Shown here: piece by piece, positions 10,854 to 23,778 of the stretch
Layout: each line of letters starts with the position of its first letter
How positions within the stretch are numbered: position 1 is the stretch's first letter
From: Cheiracanthium punctorium
Taxonomy: Eukaryota > Arthropoda > Arachnida > Araneae > Cheiracanthiidae
Length of the DNA: 64,000 nt
Direction: 5' to 3'
NCBI GenBank assembly: GCA_038373885.1
Contig: JAWZYV010013027.1
Span: 451,834 to 515,833, forward strand
Notes under the pieces: generated by a model
Told to the model about the DNA's origin: nothing
Databases searched by the model: none
Seen by the model: only the letters and a program-made list of their open reading frames with translations
Position numbers and translations under genes: made by a program

Positions 10854-13800
10854 GATTTTACTGAAATTACGGGTTAAAAATTAAAGTTTTGGCAGAAATT
10901 CGTAATTGTGCTAAGATTCACATTTACGTATGCATTAACCTGGAACTTTTCATTCAAAATAATCAGTACAGTATATAATCATTTCTATTTCTCAGATTAA
11001 CTTTTTTCCCTCTTCTTTTTCACCCCCCCCCTTTCGCCACAATTGGCTTTCATTTTGGGAAGTTCAATTTTAATTATTTTTGTACCATGTACCTGCTTTC
11101 AAAATTACCAAATACCTGCTCCTTTATTTCATTGGACTAAATTTATTGTCGCTCTGTAACTGGCGCTTGTTTTGGCTGCCAAGTGTGCGTTAGAAGTTCT
11201 TATTAAGTGAGATCAGCTTTTTGAAAAACTTCATTTCAGAATTTTTGTAGGGTCTGATGGTTATTTGTACAATACAACAAAAATTAAAAGGAGGATGCTA
11301 TCCACTAGGAAAATATTACGTACTAAGTTTACAATATTTCAGCTTATTACTTGGACATTGGATTTACTATCACCTTAATTATGAAATAAATATAGTTTTG
11401 AAATAACCCCTGTGTGTGTTTTCGTAACATATAGATAAAGGATGTTCTTCGATAATTGGTACTTTAAAAATGTATAAATATTTGAACTTTTATCTCATCG
11501 TATCAATCTCAGTTATCTGTTGATAAGCACTAGTGAAATACTGAGTCAGAAAATGTAGAATTTCTTTAATATTTATGCCCCTCCGAAAAGACTGAAGCGC
11601 TCTGTGAGAATTCAGGGCCCCACAGACTCAACGTTTATATTCTCAACATGAGCATTGTGTTATTTTACCAGCTTAAAAGTTTAGTTTTTTAATATTTTTG
11701 CAGCCGAAATCCTAACGCTAAAGCAAAAAAAAAATTTTTTTTTATAAAATATACTGAGAGGTTTTTTTTAACTCCAATTTCGGAAAAGAACCAGATTATA
11801 ATTTTACAATTGTTTCTATGATCCTTAAACACAAATTCACTTTATAATAAGTTGTTTCCGTTATATTTTCAATATGCACTATCTTTTATACATGTTGAAA
11901 AAAAAGTTTAGAAAGGGCATAAAATAAACTATTTTCAGAAGCATTTTCAAAAACAAAAAGTTACATAATTAAAATGCATTGAATATTATTCTCCAAAAAG
12001 GAAAAAAAAAATGCATTAGGGTAATCCCGGGACTTATGCCCCATATTTTTTTGAATTTGTGTAAAAAATTCCAGGCTGCACACACAGTAAAATAAATGAT
12101 GCTGTGCTATTTATACTAGAACATAGAACATGTGTACTACGACGAAAAGTCTGTCATAAGAACAGATTGAAATAGTAAATAAAAAAATACTCGAAGAAAC
12201 ATTCATATCTGGATTATAATTACCTATTTAATAACAAAAAGATACTAAATTAATATAAAGAGACGCCGTACTAGTAGGTTTAAATCAATATTAGTGTGCC
12301 TACTTAGTTCACTACTAAAACTAAATCCTTATATTTTTTAATTGATTTTTAATTATTGTTTCATCAACAATGTCACATTAGTGTATTTGAAATGGGAAAA
12401 AAAGAGTAAAATAGTGTTTACATTCTTTTATTTGTTTTAACATTGCTTAATTTTTTTTAAATGTGAGCGCTCCTAATAAAATCTGTAAACAAATTAACAA
12501 TTTATACGGTTTTTAAAAACAATAGTTCATTTAAGCCAGAACGTTAAATGCAGAATTATTACAATTACATTTAACAACTAATATCATGCCTATGTTTGTG
12601 TAAATTAAAAAGAAGAAAAAAAATGTTAATAACACTTGATCAAATCCAGAAAATATACTCTAGTAACATAAATTCAGTAATTAAAAAAATAAGACACGGA
12701 GAGGATTTAAAATTTTGCTAATTGCGGTACAAAAGAAACTGCGGCGTTTATACCGGAATGGCAGTGCGGCATCTATCCCATTTTGTGACGTAACACGCAG
12801 ACGTAACACATCACAGTTGCCTGTCCTCGAAACAAAAGCAGGCGTAACCTTATACACAGTACTCTATACAGTTGCTACACTTAGTTTTGGCTTCGAAATC
12901 ATGCATGGATTCAGTAATTAGCGTAAAAAAAAATACTTAAGTATAACGTGTTTAAAAGTATCTCATAGTGAAATCTTGCACTTATCTCCAAATAAGGATT
13001 GCATAATTACAGGTAAAACAAAAGGATTCAAGCTATGGGATATAAGGATTCAAGCTAATTATTCAAGTACACTGGTTAAAGAAATCTCATTGCGCACCTT
13101 TACTGTGCGTTTGACTGCTATCTATCGACAATTACAAGAAATACAAGGAGTGCGGCATCTGTCCTGGATGCGGCGACTCTACCGGAGTTACCCTACAAAA
13201 GTTACTATCTGCAAAGAAAAAAAAACCGAACATTTCTTAAATAAAGCCGTATGGAATAATACAAATAAAGCATCTTCTGTTTTTAAAATAACTTGAATAG
13301 AAATTTATTTTTAAAAATGTAGTTTAAATTTTGAAATCTTAATAACTTGATGAAAATTACTAAGAAAAAAGTATTATGAATATCATATTGCCTTATAAAA
13401 TTGAAAATATGATCGCTGATTCAAATTCACCTTTAAAAACAGCTGTAATTCATATTATAATAATTTTAATATCTTAGTGAAGTCATTACTGGGAAATTTA
13501 TAAGTAATTCTTCATAAAATCACACAATACAAAGCACTGAAATTTGATCCAAAATTCCAAAATGCCCTATAAATTTAAAATAAAGAAAAGAAATAGAATA
13601 TAAATTAAATATATGCACTAATACAATACTGCTAAAGTACGTTTTACATTTTTATCTTGTTGATGAAAGTACATTAATTTTAATATTTATTCATAACTGT
13701 ACATTTGATGGTTGACTAAATAGTTTTAACGAAAACAAATTAATATTCTATATTTTAATAACACTTTTTAAGTCTTGTACTTACTTTTATCTATTTCAAA

Positions 13801-14700
13801 TCTCTTTTGATATATTTTTTATTTCTAATATGGAATTATTAATTTTATTAGATGTGAAAATAATTTCATCAGAGTAGATATCTAAAAATAAACTTCCGTT
13901 CATAACAACATTCAAAAGAAATAAATGCTAATATGCAAATATTTTATTTTGTTAATTATTTAATAACTAACAAAGTAAATTGATAGAGTAAATGTAAGAC
14001 TGACTGATGTTAACAGTGTACTCTTCAAAAAAAAAAAAAAAAAAAAAATGGTATTACTAAACTAATACAGTGACTTTTATTTTCTTATAAAGTGTATGTA
14101 ATGTATTATTTTTAAGAAACATATACTTTTATAAACTATTTAATTAAAGAATGTATATCTGAATATTAAAATAGCTTTAATAATTAGTATATTTGATATT
14201 AGCAGTAGTTATTTCTATGAAAATCAACTAAGTAGCGAAATAATCTGTCTAAAGTTTTCTCATTGAATAAATACTGTTATTATTATAGTTTATTTAATTT
14301 TTTTCAAGTACTTCAATGTTTTATAAGCCTTGTTAAAAGATATAACAATAATTACATTGGAAGTATTTTAAAAAATGTTAGTTTGTATCACCATAGATAA
14401 CTAATTATTGGTATTATTTATTTTTAGAACTTCTACAAAACACCTGCAAATTATATTAAAAATGTTCTTAGAGAATTGTTACTTTTTATTAGCATCGATT
14501 TAAAAAAAAATAGTAACTAATTATTAATTACACTAGGCAAGACCAAAAATGTTTCCGGCTCAAACACAGCTATTTCCGAAGTATTTTGTCTTTCAAAACA
14601 CGAAAATAACCATAAAAAGTTGAGATTAGCTCTTGTTTTCATGATAAAGTACCAATTTGGATAATAAAATCTTACTATGGCTGGTTGGTATGGTTACTAT
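10854..14700. other. Long AT-rich non-coding stretch
   Basis: No gene or complete mobile element is recognised over nearly 4 kb. There is an A22 tract near 14028-14048. A less AT-rich island at about 12715-13200 holds two short frames (68 and 106 codons) with no domain. Within that island, GTGCGGCATCTRTCC occurs twice (about 12766 and 13150), hinting at an eroded duplication. Confidence 0.5.
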
Positions 14701-14734
14701 GGATCGTACATTATCCGTGTGTTCCATCAGCCAT

Positions 14735-15478
14735 TCGACCCATTTCTCACTCGGCTAATCTGAACCACCTCCAAATTATGCGATTGAAAAGGATAATGCT
14801 GAAGAAGTCACTAGACGTGGGACTTCCTATGATCCAGATTTTGATGCACACGATTTGAATGAGCCCCGCAGAGACAAAATTCACTGATTTCGTAAGAGAT
14901 ATTGACGAGGCAATGGGAAAAAAAATAGCTCCTGGCATCAAGACTAAAGCAATCGCATCTACTTCAACCAGAAGTCAAGATAGCAGAATACAGGACTCGT
15001 CACAAGAGCCTTCATTTGAGAAAAAAGAATATTTGGTTGCTAGTATTGATGTCAGAAGTTTTGATGGATTTCCTAAATATAACTCATGATTTAAGCAGGG
15101 ATTTTTTGTAGACTCTTTCAAACTACATTGGACATTTAGTTCACATGACGGAAACTTACAGGAACGTGATATTACTTCTAGAGTCAATCATACATGACGA
15201 TCACAAATCGCAGATTCATTGGCCTTTAAAAGTTATTGCTGTACTCCTGGAAATGAAGTGGGGATAGTAAATACTGTTGTATTCTATGCTTATGGGATTG
15301 TCACTACATAAAATGTGAATGGCGTTCAAGAAATCAGAATTTTGGCGAGAGAAATGCTCAAAATGAGCTGCTAGTACATCCAAATAACATCCGGATTCTG
15401 CTTCCATCCCATCCTATTAAGCTGGGAATAAAGAAGAACTTTGTAGATTCCATGAACAAGGATCGAGAGGTTTCTCAA
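14735..15478 (+). pseudogene. Decayed multi-copy arthropod gene family, 5' part
   Basis: Translation in shifting frames gives family-like stretches such as FFVDSFK, LKVIAVLLEMKWG, CCILCLWDC and, just before the MITE, IKLGIKKNFVDSMNKD. From memory these match a large family of arthropod predicted proteins of unknown function that end with an SDEHGERFHQDI motif, probably transposon-derived. Several frameshifts and stops (for example at about 15088, 15195 and 15268) show that it is dead. The 3' part lies beyond the inserted MITE at 16556-17017. I do not know its biochemical role. Confidence 0.65.
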
Positions 15479-15480
15479 TA

Positions 15481-16553
15481 CACGCTTAAATCTATTCATT
15501 AAAACTAACACTCATTTATTGATTAAATTTCTTATCGGCCGATTTAAATCCTTTTACGCCAAAAAATACTCATTCAAGACAATAATTTTTGAATGCCTCA
15601 ATTCGCCCCAGCACTCCCCATCCGCTATATTATATTTAACTCATTTTCCGCAAAAATCTTGTCTATTTGAGTATTCTGTCTGTCTCTTCTCCCCCACGAC
15701 CCATATCCTATTACTATCACGTGACGAAGCTCTCTTAACGGATAACGGTTCATAGTAAAAAACGCGGCCAGGCCATACTTGTGTGTGTATTCCGCTGGTG
15801 ATAGTTTTATGTTATATCCGAATACCAAATGCATCTTTTTCATATTGAGAGTTGTGAAATACATTCAGCCTAGATATGGAGGAGATACTTTAAGTAAAGA
15901 TTTCGCTTTAATGACATAGTTCCTTACGATTGGATTATAAAAAGCTGTTGTAAAACAAACGAAGTTATGATATATCTCTACCCAAAGTGAGTAAGTAGTA
16001 TTTTACCTTTTTTATGTCAATAAATTGGGTTGCTTCTTTAATTAAATCTCACAGCTGGTTTAACCATGATTGCATTTTTGTATTCTGACTGTACTGTGAA
16101 TTCGTTTTATAACGAGAGACCATAGTGAAATTATATTCTATTTATTAAAAAAATACTTTTTTATAGTGTATTAAGATATATGTAATGTATTTGCCTTGAT
16201 TTAAAATTTATTTTCTCGGGCTTATAATAATAGATTACAGCTCTGATAATAAAAAAATGAAGAAAACGAATCATTCAATATATTAATCAAAAACAACAAA
16301 TTTTAATAAAACACCCTTTTTCTAGCTTAAAATAATAATCTTAATTGAGTACAGATATGTTAATTAAAAAAGGGCTGATTTTGCAAATGGAGCTGTTGTA
16401 TAATGCTCAAAAATTGAGAACTTTTCGCTCCATTGATTTTTTTCGATGAATTGAGCAAATTTTACTCAATAGGGAGAATGGCTGTTTGAAGTCAAAAATT
16501 GAGTAAAAATATACTCCGTTTGATTATTATTTTACTCAATAGATTTAAGCGTG
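15481..16553. mobile_element. TA-flanked non-autonomous DNA transposon, copy 2 (uninterrupted)
   Basis: A 1073-bp element with ends CACGCTTAAATCTATT and, reverse-complemented, CACGCTTAAATCTATTGAGT, flanked by TA at 15479-15480 and 16554-16555. It is collinear with 6541-10173 outside the nested hAT element and the internal duplication. It interrupts a decayed gene cleanly: deleting it with one TA leaves the local frame aligned with the family sequence. The right half repeats ATTGAGTAAAAT-like and TCAATTTTTGA-like motifs, candidate transposase sites. No transposase frame is present. Confidence 0.92.
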
Positions 16554-16555
16554 TA

Positions 16556-17017
16556 CCTTAAAGCGAAATTGCAAAGGTTAAGGATGGTGTCTCTGTGACC
16601 CTTCAAATATGCACAATTATAAAGAACATTGCTTTAGATAAAATTTTGCAGAAGTCAGCCTGGGAAGTTCTTAAAGGTGTTTTACGAGGATTTCTAGGCA
16701 ACAGAAAAGACAAAAACTACCAGCACTTGGTGAAAAAACTCCGATGAAAGCTTTGCGATCTTGTATTGAATATGCGCCGGAAACTTCATTTTCCTCTTCT
16801 TCCATCTTGTATATTTTTATTTCCCCTTAAAAGCTATGGAGCTGTAAGTGATGAGCATGGTGAAAGGTTTCATCAAGATATCTGTACAAAGGAACGCATA
16901 TATCAGGAGCAAGCATTGGAAAAGTCAATGCTGGATGACCACTGCTATACTATTAAAAGAGATACCCCGACTTTAACGTACAAGAGGCAGGCCAATAGGA
17001 AACATTCACAGAAATAA
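16556..17017 (+). pseudogene. Decayed multi-copy arthropod gene family, 3' part (SDEHGERFHQDI motif)
   Basis: This continues the gene cut at 15478. An early frame gives LKAKLQRL, then KSAWEVLKGVLRGFLGNRKDKNYQHLV. After a stop and frame change a frame from 16766 ends with YGAVSDEHGERFHQDI, DDHCYTIKRDTPT and a stop at 17017. The SDEHGERFHQDI block and following tryptophan/cysteine-type stretch are the hallmark of the family as I recall it; function unknown. At least two disabling changes lie between 16600 and 16790. Confidence 0.72.
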
Positions 17018-18742
17018 ACTACAAGTAACCCCTGCTTTCTCAAAAATGAACATTATTTTTAACGAAATATGATCTGTTGCATTATATTTATTAAACAGAA
17101 TTCTTTTTTCTTCCGTATACCTTTGAGTCGATGGGTAGGCTGTTGTATATCTTTCTCCAATGGGCTTTTGTATATCTTGAAAACAAGGGCTAATAAATGA
17201 ATTTCATTTCCATATTCGTTTTTTGCGACCCAAAATTAGTAAGAATTGGTTACTTAGAACCAGGAAACAAACAAAAATTTTCTTTTTGTTGCCTAGTTTT
17301 ATTTTTTTATTCTGCAAACGACAACTAAATTGGAAAAAAAAATCATTATATATTCCATCCCTTTTTCATCAAACAAAAATTGAAAACTTCACTTAAGGTT
17401 TTTTTCACTCCTTTAATTGAAAAAAAACTCTATAAACCTTTTAAAAATAGCATTACATTAAGTAAAACTCACCTTTTATAATCCCAAGAAACGAAAAGAT
17501 TTTTTTTTTTTTTCTATAGATTATCCGATGTTGCTTCTTCCAATTTCTGCTCCTTTCGATCCCTTTGCACCAACAGCAAATGATTTCAAGAAGACCGGAC
17601 AACTTTTCCGTTGCCATCTGATGATAACGCTAGTAAAAATAATAAGGGTAAAAAGAATAGTCGCCCGAGGATGTGAGGGGAACGTGCACATATTGCAGCA
17701 CTATTATATCCAAAAATAGTCTAGAAAACGTAATATTTAAGCTTGCTAGAATATTTTTTAGTATTTGAGCTACTGCAATCAAATTAACAAAATGGGAATT
17801 CTTTTATGGGTTTGCAAAACACACAAAATGCCATTTAACTCTGAATAAATTTTAAATATTCTGTTTCATTAAAAAAATATCTGTACAAGTTATTCCTAAA
17901 ATATCTGGAAAAAGGTCGGGTAGAGAAAACCAAAATAAGCAGATTTGGTATTGTAATGCGTGTGAGCAAATGCCGTGTTTAGGTAGTAGAGGGCGCTATT
18001 TGGGTCGCAGGTACTAGTGGTGGCCTCACCTTTAAAATACCGCCCTAATAACAGAATGCATTACTGCATGAATTGCGCTACCCTGTGCCTCACTTTGTGC
18101 CCCCTGTGCCCCATCATAATTTTCTAGTTACTTCATTGTCTTCATAATAAAAACTATGTAACTAAAATGGAGAATGGAACATTCTTTCTTTAAAAAAATG
18201 GAACGCTTATAAATAATATAAGTAAATAAATCTCCCTTAAAAAAAACTTCGACGCAAAGAAGTAGTTTTTTCTCTGTATAAGTTTTTTCTCTGTTTTTCT
18301 CTGTATATTTCTGTACGTATGGTAATGTAGCTCCCAAATAGACGAACGCATTAAAAATGAGTTCTTTTTTTTATACTAGAAAGCTCGTTTAATCGGAATG
18401 GAACTATGTTTGGTTGGCCCCCTAAGTATACTACTAATATTCTATGTTTAGTGAAAGATTATTAATCCTTTTAAATATAATCATTTTTTTTTCCCAGTTG
18501 GTATTATCTATTTGTTTATTTGCCAGGAGAGGACAGCTCGCGTCACTGAATGTGTCGCTTAGAGCTACATATACGTCCTTCCCGGAACTTCCCGCCACAA
18601 TTTGGAACCTCATCAGAAGGTGGCGGGACTTCTGAATATTGGCACCCTTCGGAAACTGCTAGCGACTGCCGAGAGGACTTTCGGAACCGCGGATTTAATG
18701 TGCACGTACACCGCATGTACAGGATGGTTCTAATTTATATTT
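17018..18742. other. Non-coding DNA, no feature recognised
   Basis: AT-rich with several homopolymer runs. The stretch at about 18535-18735 is more GC-rich but contains no recognisable domain. Confidence 0.45.
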
Positions 18743-19356
18743 AACTAGCTGCTACCCACGACTTCGTCCGCGTCGGCTTTAGAATTAGGTACCGAGAGAA
18801 ATGAAGCATGTGTAAATAACAAATATGTTTGCGACAAAAGAAAGTGCATTTAAATATTATTTGCTTTTTACTTGTTTTAAATTATGTATAATGCATGGTA
18901 GTATACTTCATTTAAAATAATAGAGTATGCAGAGTTACTAAACTTAGATTTTTCTCAGGCATTTGGCAAATAGAGACAGTTACGACATTATTTGGGAACA
19001 GTTTTGTAAAAGAAATATTTATGCTATATGCATGAATTTTAGCCGATGTTAATCAGGAATAGTGCAGCTTTCTATTAGCGAAAAAGTTTTAGAATCGGTT
19101 CTGTAGTTACAGAGATACCTAGAGAGCGTAATGTATTACAGTTATTTTGAGTGTTCCTGTAAAGGAACTATTTACGCTACATGCATGAATTTTAGCCTAT
19201 AATACTCAAGAATAGTGTAGCTTACTATCAGTAAAAAAATTTAGGAATCGTTTCAGTACTTACAGAGATACACATAGAGCATAATGTAATTCTTATGAGC
19301 ATCCCTGTAAAAGAACTATCTGTGCTATATGCATTAAAGGTAGCCTATAACACTTA

Positions 19357-19520
19357 GGGTGCCACCAGTGTCTATGTAGTTCTGCTCTCAAAACTGCAAG
19401 GCGGGAGGTGCCAGCTTCAAATCCCGGTCGCGCCTGTCGGCCTAGCCGCAGTTTTCCGTGATTTTCTAAAAAACCTTGCGTAAATACGGGCTAGGATCCC
19501 TTAGAAAGTCCGCCACAGAT
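19357..19520 (+). mobile_element. tRNA-derived SINE, copy 1
   Basis: The head resembles a tRNA: a degenerate A box near 19370-19385 and a good B box, GCTTCAAATCC, at 19414-19424. The body (GCAGTTTTCCGTGATTTTCT, then AAATACGGGCTAGGATCC and CTTAGAAAGTC) is shared with 57580-57770. It lies at the left edge of the 2.1 kb segment that interrupts the minisatellite element. Confidence 0.7.
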
Positions 19521-20136
19521 GAATTTTCCATATAGTCTTTTATGCGAAGGCATAACATTTTTCAATCATGCTCTGGTAAAGGTGAAGTTTAATACCTCAC
19601 AAGTATATGCGAAGTTTTTAAGATTACTGCAAGTATAAAATACAGTTTTTTTCCCCCTCAAAGTTCCCACAGTTCATTCACACGGGGACCGCCCAGACTT
19701 CGAATTTTCAGAGACTGCGATGCAACGAGTCGTATCGCCAGACAGAGTCAGAAAACTCATAATTTTCAGGTTTGCAAGGAAAAGGGAAGCCCCCATGTGA
19801 TTTTTTATCTCCATTGGCTACAATCAAAAATATGCAGTGGATACTGTGACATTGAGCCAAAAATATAAGAATTAGCCAAATTGGCGTATGTCAAGCTACA
19901 GAACTTCAGTAACGGTCTTGTCAGTTGGATTTGAAATTTCGAAAATGCAAGCCAGGCCTCTCGGAAGATTGAAGGGTTTGAGACCCAGTCTCAATTCTCC
20001 TGAAATCAACCGATGCCTTCGGCTGGATGTCTTTTTCGTCTCTGTTTGAAGAAAGTAAAAATTGATTATTAGAAATTCCCTGAAATTTCTTTATGCCTGC
20101 CACTTCTTCTATCTCTGCTTATATTGAAAGTTACTA

Positions 20137-20440
20137 AATATTTCAAAGAAAAATTACCGACTGCTGTTGCTCGACTATTCATTCTTCCCAGCTAATTATG
20201 TAATCTACATTATTTCATGTACTTGAATTTCGTTCATTTAAAAAATTATTTGTCGGAGATCGAGCTGTTCCGGTTGGCGCTTATCGAAAGTCATTCTCCT
20301 GAAATACGACTCACTTTTTAAATCCCTGGTTGAAGATGAAATTTACAAAATATTTCAAAGAAAAATTACCGACTGCTGTTGATTGACTGTTCATTCTTCC
20401 CAGCTCTTTGTGCGATCTACATTGTTTCATTTGATTGGGG
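20137..20440 (+). repeat. Direct duplication, about 90-bp units, 212 bp apart
   Basis: Units start at 20137 and 20349 with AATATTTCAAAGAAAAATTA and share CCGACTGCTGTTG and TTCATTCTTCCCAGCT. Non-coding. Part of the segment inserted into the minisatellite element. Confidence 0.75.
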
Positions 20441-21761
20441 CATTAAATCTGAGGAGAGAGACTATGAATTCTTGATTAACGACTGTATCCATATAAAGTG
20501 CATCACGATTCTAATTAAGCGCAAGGAATATCCAGTTTGAGGAAAAGAACTATCCACAATAATGATAGTGCTCCCAACAAATGTACTAACCCTATGCTCG
20601 GACTATGTCAGCTACGGAAAGTTATGAACTGGAGAGGTATTTCACCTGCCCCAACATGGTATGATTAATTTGACTTCATTTGATATTTTAGTTTGTATGA
20701 AGCACTTGTTCGGTCTTGGCACGAAATTAATGTGTGATCAATTTGACTTTACTATTTTTGTTTGTATTAAGTGTATTTCAATATTTTTGAATTAATGCAG
20801 GATGAACTCTTTATTCATATGTATTTTATTTAAGATTTTGCAAATGTCTCGCAGTTGATGAGAGAAGACACTGCTTGATAAAAATTTCAGCGATAAAAAA
20901 TTCATCCTACATTACTTGTATTTGCTGCGTATTATAATGGTTTGATTAATATTGAGATTATATATTTGTAAAGATGTGATTTAATTAATTGGAAGAAATT
21001 TTCTAGATAAATATTTCTATAAGTAAAGATATGGTTTAAATAAATTTAAGGTTAATATGCAAATTGTTAGGGTACCCTATTTTGAATATAATTATCTGAA
21101 ATCATTAGTCGTGAGGTGTTACTTAGAATGTGTTAATTATAAACTGTATGTGCAATGAACATAATATACAAATAAATAAAGACATGTCTGGAAAAAATAT
21201 AGTTATTATTTGAGTAAACAAAATTTTAGGATTTAGTAGTGTCTATATGGGGATACATTTCAGGTAAGATTTTAATATTTCTCTCATATGCACAGCGCAA
21301 AATTTGTACTAACCATTATAATGATCATTGGCTCCCCTTTTAAATAAAAACTTAACAAAATCCTCTCCCCAAAAAAGTTTTAACATAGGCCTATGATCCT
21401 AGTGCAGTCAATCGGTCTTAATCCAAAAATAAACAGACAATAATACTCAGGAATAATGTAACTTTCAATCAGTGGAAAAAGTTTTAGAATCGGTTTAGTA
21501 GCTACAATATGTCCATAGAGCGCAATGCATTAGAATTATTTTGAGTGTCTTTGTAAAAGAATTATTTATGCTACATGCTTGAAAGGTTGCCTGTATGTTA
21601 ATCCAGGGCGTAAGCTATCTTCATTACAAATTTTTCCAAATCCGTTCAACCATTTTTGTGTGATTCAGTCAAAAACATCCAAACACATAAACGTACACAT
21701 TTATATTATTGGTACGATTTAGAAATTTATGAACTTTAAAAAACACATCTGGTCTTTTCTT

Positions 21762-21934
21762 GGTACTTACGTACTATCCCGTTGGCCCTTCCCGTCAAAC
21801 TGTATTTTCGTCAAATGAGTTGCCAAACTGTTGCTAATCGTATTCAAAACCATTAATAATTTCATGTGCCCGGCATTTATCTCGTCAAAAAAAAAGATCG
21901 TCTTGGCGGACAGCCGGGATAATACGTAAGTACC
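21762..21934. mobile_element. Short MITE family GGTACTTACG, copy 1 (8-bp duplication)
   Basis: The 173-bp element has ends GGTACTTACGTACTATCCCG and, reverse-complemented, GGTACTTACGTATTATCCCG. The perfect 8-bp duplication CTTTTCTT lies at 21754-21761 and 21935-21942. It is homologous, in opposite orientation, to 51218-51385 (shared core TTTCATGTGCCCGGCATTTA). An 8-bp duplication with a GG-starting TIR is unlike typical hAT ends (CAG/TAG); the superfamily is uncertain. Confidence 0.88.
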
Positions 21935-21958
21935 CTTTTCTTTACTTATGCTTTTTAA

Positions 21959-22442
21959 TTTGGCGTAAAATCAACATAAATTCCATACCAATTCATGTTT
22001 TTCAAATGCATGGGATTTTGCAAATAGAATTTCTGTTTTATTTCGAAAGAATAAATCATTTTGTGCGGGCGATAAAACAGTTTTTAATTAATAGTTAGAA
22101 AAGTAATTCAAAATTCAAAATTCTGAGCCTCAGGTGCACTTTACCGAAGTCATGGGCTCAGTCATGCTCAAAGCTCAAACTTTCAAAGCTCTGCTTTCTG
22201 TAGATTTGTCTGGAGAACATTCATTTTTATTATTATAGATAGATAGATTTGGCATAAAACTGGCATAATTTCCGTGGTATTTAATGTTTTTCAGATGCAC
22301 GTGCTTCTTTACTGAAGTAATAGCATTCCTGTTAGCTCAAAATATGAATCATTTGATACGGGCGAAAATCGCCAGGCATGGTAACGTAAAAACGGTTTGT
22401 AATTAATAATTAAAAAAGTAATTAAAAATCTGAAATTCTGAG
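21959..22442 (+). repeat. Tandem duplication, about 170-195 bp units, period about 290
   Basis: Units 21959-22127 and 22248-22442 both start TTTGGCRTAAAA and contain RTTTTTCARATGCA, CGGGCGAWAA and TTTRTAATTAATA, ending TTCTGAG. Diverged. Lies directly right of the short MITE. Confidence 0.7.
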
Positions 22443-23772
22443 TAGCCTATAACCTTCTCCAGAGTCCCATCTCTATCTAAATCAAAATTCATCATAATCG
22501 ATTCAGCGGTTTAGGCGTGAAAGCGTCATAAACAAACAAACAAACTCACTTTTGCATTTATAATATTAGTTAGGATGATGATCCTTCATGATCCTGGGAT
22601 TTTTATAACTAACCTTACGCCTGTTATAAATTAACTAGCTGCGTACCTGTTCTTCGTACGGATTGAATCAAATGTTTTTCGTACTCATGTGGGTGAAATT
22701 AGTTCAATTTTTACGAAATTTCAAAATATGAAGAATACTTTTAATCGTGAGATAAGTTTTGCCTGAGAGATAGATACTTGAGATGCTAGTGTAACTGCAA
22801 AATGATAACACAAAATTTATATCAGCGTTATTTACAGAGCGTAAAAAGCGTTTTGAGGACAAATGTGTTCGCATTCAAAGTGCTTCTGCACAGGAGCCGA
22901 TTTGTCGAGTTGGAGGTCCTGGGCAAAAGCTTCATTGTTTGTTGGGGACCCGGGTGCTTGTCCCGAATGCCCTCCCGAGAATTTGGCCCTGTTTTTCGTT
23001 TCGTCTAGGATAGTTTTGTCTAAGGTTTAGTTCTAAAATAACGTCACATGGTGTGGACCACTGTTAGTCATTCTTCAGAACACCTTGGTAAAACTCTACC
23101 ATATAAAAAGTCTTACAATATTGTTGATATCACAGCCATAGAAATATCTACATGAAACCTTCATTGTTTCGCGAATATTTTGTTTCTCGTAAAAGTAAAC
23201 CTTGGTGAAATAATTTTTTTGGAAAGTGAGTTATAATTATTAAGATTTGATGCAATTTTAAATTTGTGACATCAAACTGATGTCAAATTCACTTATGATT
23301 AGAATTTAACATAAAAAACTACTTTCATATTTATCATAATTGTTACCATAGCAACATAACTCATTACCAAGGGCATGTTAAGGGAAACGGGGGTTCCGGT
23401 CTTCCCCCACTTCCAAAAATTTCAATTCTTTTAAACAAAATAAAGTCTTTTTGTGATAAATTCTGTCTTTTCCAATGTTTGGACCCCCGCCCACTCTCAA
23501 TTTTTTTTCTGAGTACGGTTCTGTCCATTACTGCCACTTAAACTGCCAAATTCAACAATGAAATGAAAGGTAAGCTAATTTTTAGAATTCTTAGTTTAGG
23601 AAAATAAAAATACATTTTATGAAAATAAATAAACATTATTTTACAGCAGTTTTTAAAATTCTTAAATTCTTAATGCTACTGCAGCTATTTTGCAATTTTT
23701 CCTTCGCATGTCTGGCAACAAACTTTTGAATTTACCCGAAGCTGCACATGCGCACTATGCTCTTACCCATAA
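22443..23772. other. Repeat tail and unassigned non-coding DNA
   Basis: The segment 22490-22575 reads ATTCAGCGGTTTAGGCGTGA, then repeated AAACAAAC and TTATAATATTAGT, a 3' tail common to arthropod repeats. At about 22635 a new head AACTAGCTGCGTACC follows. The remainder to 23772 shows no gene. Short G/C tracts at 23380-23410 and 23480-23495 may be MITE debris. Confidence 0.5.
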
Positions 23773-23778
23773 CAAATG

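Larger units (their letters stand above)
18743..21717 (+). repeat. Element with CGACTTCGTCCGCGT head and about 150-bp minisatellite, interrupted
   Basis: It begins AACTAGCTGCTACCCACGAC, a head I recall as widespread in arthropod repeats. It continues with tandem units whose landmark TGTAAAAGAAYTATTTATGC occurs at about 19004, 19159 and 19306, and again at 21552. Between about 19355 and 21440 the array is broken by roughly 2.1 kb of other sequence that starts with a SINE. The tail reads CAAACACATAAACGTACAC and then a TTATATTATTGGTA-like end near 21715. The class is unclear: LINE-tail-derived or Helitron-like are both possible. Confidence 0.55.
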
